Positions 31,166-35,109 of a stretch of DNA of 35,109 nucleotides are shown here, piece after piece; the stretch's first letter is position 1, and each line of letters begins with the position of its first letter. Below the pieces are notes generated by a model. The model was not told where the DNA came from. It did no database searches and worked only from the letters and a program-made list of their open reading frames with translations. The DNA is from RUG12395 sp034178705 (GTDB lineage Bacteria; Bacillota; Clostridia; Oscillospirales; CAG-272), in contig JAXFQY010000116.1 of assembly GCA_034178705.1 (NCBI GenBank), positions 1 to 35,109 of the forward strand. The letters run 5' to 3'. The position numbers were made by a program, and so were the translations under genes.

Positions 31166-32422
31166 TTATTGAAGATCGGTCAGTGCCTTTTCGGTAAAGG
31201 TAATCGGAATTGTCATCTCCTCTTCCCCACGCAGCAGGCGGACCGTAACGGTATCTCCGGGACGCACTTCAAGCATAAAATCAACAATATTATAGGTATG
31301 ATAGGCATTGACCGTGCTTCCGTTCCGCTCAACAGAGAGAATAACATCTCCGATTTGAATCTGCCCGTAGGCAGCAGAAGCGATTACAATATCCTTTACC
31401 ACAACCTTTTCACGTCTGCGGACAATGCCCGACTCTTCCTCTATGACCACATAAGGCTCCTCTGCCGAGACCGTTATTCCGAGCAGACATTTCCGGATTC
31501 CCGATGTACCATACTGAGTACTGGCATCAATGATATTCTCTGCTGCCCGCCATGCAATGTCGGAAGGAATCACATAACCGATGCCCTCGACACCCGCATC
31601 ATCGTTTTTGGCAACCGCTATGCCGATCAGCTTACCGCTTGCATCAAAAAGACCGCCGTCGCTGTTTCCGTGATTGAGAGGAACATCGACACGAAGCAGG
31701 CGCGCCTCCACCTGTCCCTTTCCGTCCGCGCGCTTCACATTCAACGTTTCACTCTCCATTGTCAGAGTCCCGACAGCAGTCGCAATTCCCTCGCTTTCCG
31801 GATTTCCGATTGTATAAACCGTCTCTCCGAGCGCGAGCTCCGACGACCATCGCCAGTCCGCCGCACGGGCATAGCTGTTCTTCAGGATTTCGCTCTCCGT
31901 TACACGGAGAACAGCAAGATCAAAGGTAACTGTACCGCCGACATACTCCGCCTTGATCTTATGTGTCTCATCCTCAAGCCCGTAAAGATAGATATAGATC
32001 TCCTGCGACATAGGACGGTCGGCATCCGCTTCATAAAGGATATGATAATTCGTCAGGATATAGGCCTCTCCGGCATCCCGGTCAAGACGGATGATCACTC
32101 CTCCCCCGGTGCTGCCGATACGGCTTGTGGTCAAGCCGCTTTCATGCTGATAGTAATGATAGGCGTCAACCTCAACCGCAGAGAGGAGAGATCGCTGAAC
32201 CGACGCAACCAGCGCATTAAGCCCATCCTTTCCGTCGGCACCGTTGCTTCCGTCTTTGCCGGACAGAGAAAGCAGCCATTCCTCCTCCGTACCGGAAAAA
32301 CCGTGCTCTACCGCAATCTCATAAGCGGATTTTCCCGCTGTTCCGCAGGAAACAAAGGCAGGGATCAGTAATGCTCCGGCAAGTAAAACCGGGGCAAGTC
32401 TGAATAATAATTTCTTTTTCAT
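31166..32422 (-). CDS. Trypsin-like (S1C/HtrA-type) lipoprotein protease with PDZ domain
   Basis: 418 residues. Signal peptide with lipobox FVSC (Cys26); then SAYEIAVEHGFSGTEEEWLLS and a short collagen-like stretch GKDGSNGADGKDG (about 55-67), a module found on Firmicutes surface proteins. The protease domain shows the triad His127 (TNYHIL), Asp168 (TFDLAVL) and Ser254 in HGNSDGGLFD, with Asp inserted where GNSGGP is usual. A C-terminal PDZ-like domain (IQIGDVILSVERNGSTV, then VRPGDTVTVRLLRGEE) ends the protein. It is probably a surface quality-control protease. The ribosome site is weak (AAAGGTAATC). Confidence 0.88.
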   Translation of the reverse strand: MKKKLLFRLAPVLLAGALLIPAFVSCGTAGKSAYEIAVEHGFSGTEEEWLLSLSGKDGSNGADGKDGLNALVASVQRSLLSAVEVDAYHYYQHESGLTTSRIGSTGGGVIIRLDRDAGEAYILTNYHILYEADADRPMSQEIYIYLYGLEDETHKIKAEYVGGTVTFDLAVLRVTESEILKNSYARAADWRWSSELALGETVYTIGNPESEGIATAVGTLTMESETLNVKRADGKGQVEARLLRVDVPLNHGNSDGGLFDASGKLIGIAVAKNDDAGVEGIGYVIPSDIAWRAAENIIDASTQYGTSGIRKCLLGITVSAEEPYVVIEEESGIVRRREKVVVKDIVIASAAYGQIQIGDVILSVERNGSTVNAYHTYNIVDFMLEVRPGDTVTVRLLRGEEEMTIPITFTEKALTDLQ

Positions 32423-32449
32423 GATTACCTTTTTTTTTGGAGTATTTTC

Positions 32450-32478
32450 ATTATACCGTATGAACCGGTATTCTGCAA
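32450..32478 (-). promoter_or_regulatory. Promoter of the lipoprotein protease gene
   Basis: Minus-strand TTGCAG (32478-32473), spacer of 17, TATAAT (32455-32450). Inverted arms ATACCG (32453-32458) and CGGTAT (32466-32471) lie in the spacer, echoing the ACCGG/CCGGT palindrome at 30248-30265. Confidence 0.7.
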
Positions 32479-32531
32479 GGAAAATGCAGAAATGTTACGC
32501 AAATTTAACAAAGGCTTCACGGGCATTCTGT

Positions 32532-32560
32532 TTGACATTGTTAATAAGATGTGATAAGAT
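32532..32560 (+). promoter_or_regulatory. Promoter of the DUF2007-SDR operon
   Basis: TTGACA (32532-32537), spacer of 17, TAAGAT (32555-32560), giving a leader of about 45 bases to the ATG at 32612. Confidence 0.75.
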
Positions 32561-32611
32561 AGAAAATACAGAAGGATCAGGAGACCATCAATCTATTATG
32601 CGGAGGAAATT

Positions 32612-32932
32612 ATGGGTTTCTATAAAGATGACAGAAAGATCATTGAAAAAAGCGAAGATGGGGAAATCGCCTTTCTCCAAACAGCAGCATCCCCTCTGGA
32701 AGCTGAGTTGATCTGCGGGCTTCTGCGGGATGCCGGGGTGTCCTGCATGGCAAAGGATCGCCTGTTCGGAGGTCCCGTGAAGATCTTGGCGGGAATCTCC
32801 AGCTTCGGAACCGATATCTATGTTCATCGTCCTCAGCTTGAAGAGGCACGCAGACTGGTCAGCGTCTACTTTGACGAACAGGAAAACAGGAATGTTCCCA
32901 CAGAGGAAGAGAAAAAGGAGGAAGAGGGGTAA
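32612..32932 (+). CDS. DUF2007-type small protein
   Basis: 106 residues. The central part, FLQTAASPLEAELICGLLRDAGVSCMAKD followed by GTDIYVHRPQLEEARRLV (quoted here in parts: EAELICGLLRDAGV, then DIYVHRPQLEEARRL), matches the DUF2007 pattern of a small ferredoxin-like fold sometimes labelled a putative signal-transducing protein; function unknown. The tail is Glu/Lys-rich. CGGAGG lies six bases before the ATG. Two bases separate it from the SDR gene, so the pair is an operon. Confidence 0.8.
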   Translation: MGFYKDDRKIIEKSEDGEIAFLQTAASPLEAELICGLLRDAGVSCMAKDRLFGGPVKILAGISSFGTDIYVHRPQLEEARRLVSVYFDEQENRNVPTEEEKKEEEG

Positions 32933-32934
32933 GA

Positions 32935-33747
32935 ATGAAGCACACGGTTCTGATTACCGGAGGCTCCGGCGGAATCGGCTTTGCCCTTGCGGAGCAGTTT
33001 GCCGCACACGGGGACTCCGTTCTGCTTGCCGCATCCAATGCTGTGCGCCTCGAAGAGGCCAAAACGAGCCTTGAAAAAAAGCACGGCGCTTCCGTTTCGG
33101 TTTATACCGCGGATCTTGCCGTTCCCGGCGGCGCTGAAACGCTGTACCGCGCCGTATGCGCAGACGGAAAACGGGTGGATATCCTTGTCAACAACGCCGG
33201 CTTCGGAGACTATGCCGAGTTTGTTGAAAGCGATTGGGAAAAGCAGGAACGGATGGTCACGCTGAACATCACGACGCTGATGCACCTCTGCCGTCTTTTC
33301 GGAGCGGAAATGAAGGCGCGCCGCTCGGGAAGAATTCTCAATATAGCCTCCTGCGCCGCTTTTTCCGCCGGCCCCTATATGTCGGTATATTATGCTTCCA
33401 AGGCATTTGTTCTCTCCTTCTCACAAGCCATTGACGAGGAGCTTCGGGAATACGGCGTCACCGTAACGGCGCTCTGCCTCGGCCCGACCTCAACGCATTT
33501 CACCGAAGCTGCTGAAATGCATGGAAGCACCATGTTCAAAAAAATCAAACCGGACACGCCGGAGGCGGTCGCAAAAACCGGATACCGTGCCGTTATGCAG
33601 GGTCGCTGCGTAAAATTCCACGGTGTTCCGACCAAGATGATGTCCGTCGCCGTCCGTTTTTCCCCCCGCATTCTGAGCCGCCGTTTTGCCAAAAATATCA
33701 ACGCAAAGCCGCCGGCCTCTTTCTCCGGTAAAACAGAGGGAAAATGA
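32935..33747 (+). CDS. Short-chain dehydrogenase/reductase (SDR)
   Basis: 270 residues, cytosolic NAD(P)-dependent oxidoreductase of the classical SDR type. The cofactor motif is TGGSGGIG (residues 8-15); NNAGFGDYAEF, the catalytic Ser in NIASCAAFSAG and the YYASK pair are present, followed by LCLGPTSTHF. The overall pattern is nearest to the DltE/YqjQ-type SDRs with unknown substrate, and it is not obviously the YmfI enzyme that accompanies YmfF/YmfH elsewhere. It has AGGAGG within the 3' end of the DUF2007 gene. Confidence 0.9.
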   Translation: MKHTVLITGGSGGIGFALAEQFAAHGDSVLLAASNAVRLEEAKTSLEKKHGASVSVYTADLAVPGGAETLYRAVCADGKRVDILVNNAGFGDYAEFVESDWEKQERMVTLNITTLMHLCRLFGAEMKARRSGRILNIASCAAFSAGPYMSVYYASKAFVLSFSQAIDEELREYGVTVTALCLGPTSTHFTEAAEMHGSTMFKKIKPDTPEAVAKTGYRAVMQGRCVKFHGVPTKMMSVAVRFSPRILSRRFAKNINAKPPASFSGKTEGK

Positions 33748-33844
33748 GAGGAGGGCAGAGCGATACCCATGACACCCCCGCCCCCGTCTTCTTTCCGGTC
33801 TTCCCATTACCGTAACGCTCCCTCGCCGCCGCTTGCAAACAAAG

Positions 33845-33896
33845 CAAAAAAACACGCACAGCAGTCGGTTTTTCCCGACCGCCGCGCGTGTTTTTC
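33845..33896. terminator. Bidirectional intrinsic terminator
   Basis: Long stem with arms AACACGC...GTCGG and CCGAC...GCGTGTT around TTTTTC, with A-rich sequence on the left (33845-33850) and TTTTTCTTCT on the right. It ends both the SDR operon (plus) and the sce7726-type gene (minus). From 33748 to 33844 nothing else is seen. Confidence 0.85.
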
Positions 33897-33899
33897 TTC

Positions 33900-34544
33900 T
33901 CACCCCTGCTTTTTCCGAAGAGCGCGCCGTGCTCCGGCACGGCGGCGCGCAGCTGCGCTTTTGTGATGCCTCGGTCTGACCCGCGGAGCGGAATCCGTTT
34001 CTTCAAAAACGGTATAATCACGCTCAAACAGCACATCGCAGAGCTGCTCCTTCAATGTCGCTTCCTCCAACTTTTCGAGGAGTTTCTCACAGATAAATTT
34101 CCGGCTTTTATCGCGGTATTTCGGAAGTCCGTTCCGATCAAGCAAGTCCCACAGCTCCCGCTTCCAAAGAAGGCGAAGCTGCCAAAGAAGCTTTGCCTTC
34201 TGATTCGCCTGCGCTCCGCGAAGCTCGGTTATTTTCTCTCCGTCGGCGGCAAGCAGTCCCCAGTGCTGCGGTATATGCTCAGCTGCGTGCTGAGCGTGAC
34301 TTGACCCGACAACAAGATAATTGAGATCGCAGAACCGGTCGTAATCCTTTACCTGTGCAGCAAGCCGCGCGTAGGTATCCGCGTCGCTTTTGATCTCCAA
34401 GCCGATCAGCGCCCCCGGAACAACCGCAAGAACATCCGCTCGGCTGTCATGGATCATCAGTTCTTCATATGTCCGCACCTTGCCGTAGATTCCGTCAAGA
34501 TAATCAAACAGCAGCGGGCGGATATCAGAATCATGTAGTTTCAT
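33900..34544 (-). CDS. sce7726-family protein (PDDEXK-like)
   Basis: 214 residues opening MKLHDSDIRPLLFDYL, the hallmark start of sce7726 proteins. DSRADVLAVVPGALIGLEIKSDADT fits a D-(E-x-K) nuclease-like core (key residues Asp in RADVL, and Glu and Lys in EIKSD), so a nuclease-fold role is plausible but unproven. The C-terminus is strongly basic (HHKSAAARRRAGARRALRKK), suggesting nucleic-acid contact. No ribosome site precedes the ATG at 34544; instead a -10 hexamer ends seven bases upstream, so the mRNA may be leaderless. A longer frame to 34667 has a non-conserved N-terminus and is rejected. Confidence 0.75.
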   Translation of the reverse strand: MKLHDSDIRPLLFDYLDGIYGKVRTYEELMIHDSRADVLAVVPGALIGLEIKSDADTYARLAAQVKDYDRFCDLNYLVVGSSHAQHAAEHIPQHWGLLAADGEKITELRGAQANQKAKLLWQLRLLWKRELWDLLDRNGLPKYRDKSRKFICEKLLEKLEEATLKEQLCDVLFERDYTVFEETDSAPRVRPRHHKSAAARRRAGARRALRKKQG

Positions 34545-34550
34545 AGCTGT

Positions 34551-34579
34551 ATTATACCGCCGAAAGCAACAAAATGCAA
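34551..34579 (-). promoter_or_regulatory. Promoter placing the start at the ATG of the sce7726-type gene
   Basis: Minus-strand TTGCAT (34579-34574), spacer of 17, TATAAT (34556-34551). The usual distance puts +1 at about 34544, the A of the ATG. A second TATAAT at 34629-34624 lacks a matching -35. Confidence 0.6.
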
Positions 34580-34830
34580 GAGTTTCCCGCCGGATCCGGA
34601 TGAACTTTCGCCAATATTTGATTATTATATAACTTTCTAATATGAAAATTCCGTTTTCATATTCCACAATAATCTATCCTAAACAATTCCCGTATTCCCT
34701 CTTATTTTGCTTAATTTACCCCTTGTTTTATGAATTGTTTATTTTTAACTGATGTTTATAATTAAGTAACCAAAAGTTGCAAAGATATATCAATAACATG
34801 AAAGTTCGTTGCATATCTGATTTTGGCCGC
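34580..34830. other. AT-rich gene-free stretch
   Basis: About 250 bases, clearly richer in A+T than the rest of the window, between the sce7726-type promoter and the sigF-side terminator. No supported ORF, RNA gene or repeat; isolated TATAAT words occur without paired -35 boxes. Confidence 0.5.
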
Positions 34831-34873
34831 AAAAAAAGCGCCGGGAATTCCGGTAACGGAAAAAGCCCGGCGC
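34831..34873 (-). terminator. Intrinsic terminator after the sigF-like gene
   Basis: GCGCCGGG/CCCGGCGC outer stem with an inner CCG-TTAC-CGG hairpin, followed on the minus strand by seven Ts. It lies 86 bp past the sigma factor stop. Confidence 0.85.
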
Positions 34874-34958
34874 GGGAACAAACTCTCTTGTTTTTCGTCT
34901 GAAATTACGTGTCTGTTTCGCATGAAATTGCCTCTCTGTCAGGCAAACCGTTTTCTAT

Positions 34959-35109
34959 TCATCGGGAAAGCTCCGCCCGAAGAGCGGCAAGAATTTTCTT
35001 TTCTTCTCGGGAAACCTTTACCTGAGAAATGCCGAGAATTTCGGCAGTCCTTTGTTGAGAAAGCTCCCGGCGATACCGTAAATCCAGAAGGCGCCTCGAC
35101 TCCGGAGGG
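34959..35109 (-). CDS. sigF: C-terminus of a sporulation sigma factor, SigF-like (partial)
   Basis: The last 50 codons of a gene that continues past the right edge. The product reads LLDLRYRRELSQQRTAEILG then ISQVKVSREEKKILAALR, the sigma-70 region 4.2 helix-turn-helix that binds the -35 element. LGISQVxVSRxEKKIL is the wording of the sigma-F/sigma-G group, and KKIL-LR near the end favours sigma-F over sigma-G, but the two cannot be separated firmly on this fragment. It is probably the last gene of a spoIIAA-spoIIAB-sigF operon lying outside the window. The frame is not in the standard list of long ORFs because it is short and open at the edge. Confidence 0.85.
   Translation of the reverse strand, partial: PPESRRLLDLRYRRELSQQRTAEILGISQVKVSREEKKILAALRAELSR

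Overview
The window looks like a chromosome segment of a spore-forming anaerobic Clostridia bacterium, most likely a gut Oscillospiraceae/Ruminococcaceae-type lineage with roughly balanced GC. The reasons are the C-terminus of a sporulation sigma factor at the right edge, a pair of CotF-like spore proteins behind a near-consensus forespore (sigma-G) promoter, a T-box leader on valS, YmfF/YmfH-type M16 proteins next to lgt and folD, AGGAGG-type ribosome sites and many TTGACA-N17-TATAAT promoters. I see no tRNA, rRNA, CRISPR array, prophage or insertion sequence. At least eight predicted lipoproteins are encoded here, alongside the lipoprotein diacylglyceryl transferase Lgt.

Layout. 1-4800 (minus): operon ymfF-ymfH-lgt-folD, with translational overlaps at each junction and one clear promoter. 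4828-5402 (minus): two small spore proteins with their own sigma-G-like promoter and terminator. 5413-10483 (minus): an ABC export/remodelling operon (two lipoproteins, two different FtsX-type permeases, one ATPase), preceded by a leader of about 370 bp that holds two mini-ORFs and two strong stem-loops. 10566-12996 (minus): an AraC regulator overlapping a membrane-anchored CapA-type phosphatase. 13029-20753 (plus): divergent from the regulator, a run of surface genes: a solute-binding-like lipoprotein, two sialidase-superfamily propeller lipoproteins, a SASA/CE-type acetylesterase and a lipoprotein serpin. 20798-24579 (plus): FtsX permease, ATPase and a PASTA-repeat membrane protein. 24837-25200: tandem repeat carrying three bidirectional terminators. 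25228-28160 (minus): valS with a T-box riboswitch whose hand-folded specifier reads GUC (Val). 28203-30276 (minus): a third propeller lipoprotein with a CBM9-like C-terminus, behind a promoter covered by two overlapping palindromes. 30329-34579: HAD nucleotidase, trypsin-like lipoprotein protease, DUF2007 + SDR pair, and an sce7726-family protein that may be translated from a leaderless mRNA. 34831-35109 (minus): terminator and 3' end of a sigF-like gene.

How the genes may work together. The AraC regulator, solute-binding-like lipoprotein, three related propellers, acetylesterase and serpin look like a cell-surface module for attacking decorated glycans and resisting proteases; this is inferred from neighbourhood. 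All three propellers carry a W-E-P motif and a second Glu 73-92 residues later, an arrangement I associate with the GH93 branch of the sialidase superfamily, so a default sialidase label may be wrong. No sialic-acid catabolic genes are visible. The most unusual parts are the leader with mini-ORFs at 10116-10483, the lipoprotein serpin, the kinase-free PASTA protein in an ABC operon, and the double-palindrome promoter at 30244-30276.
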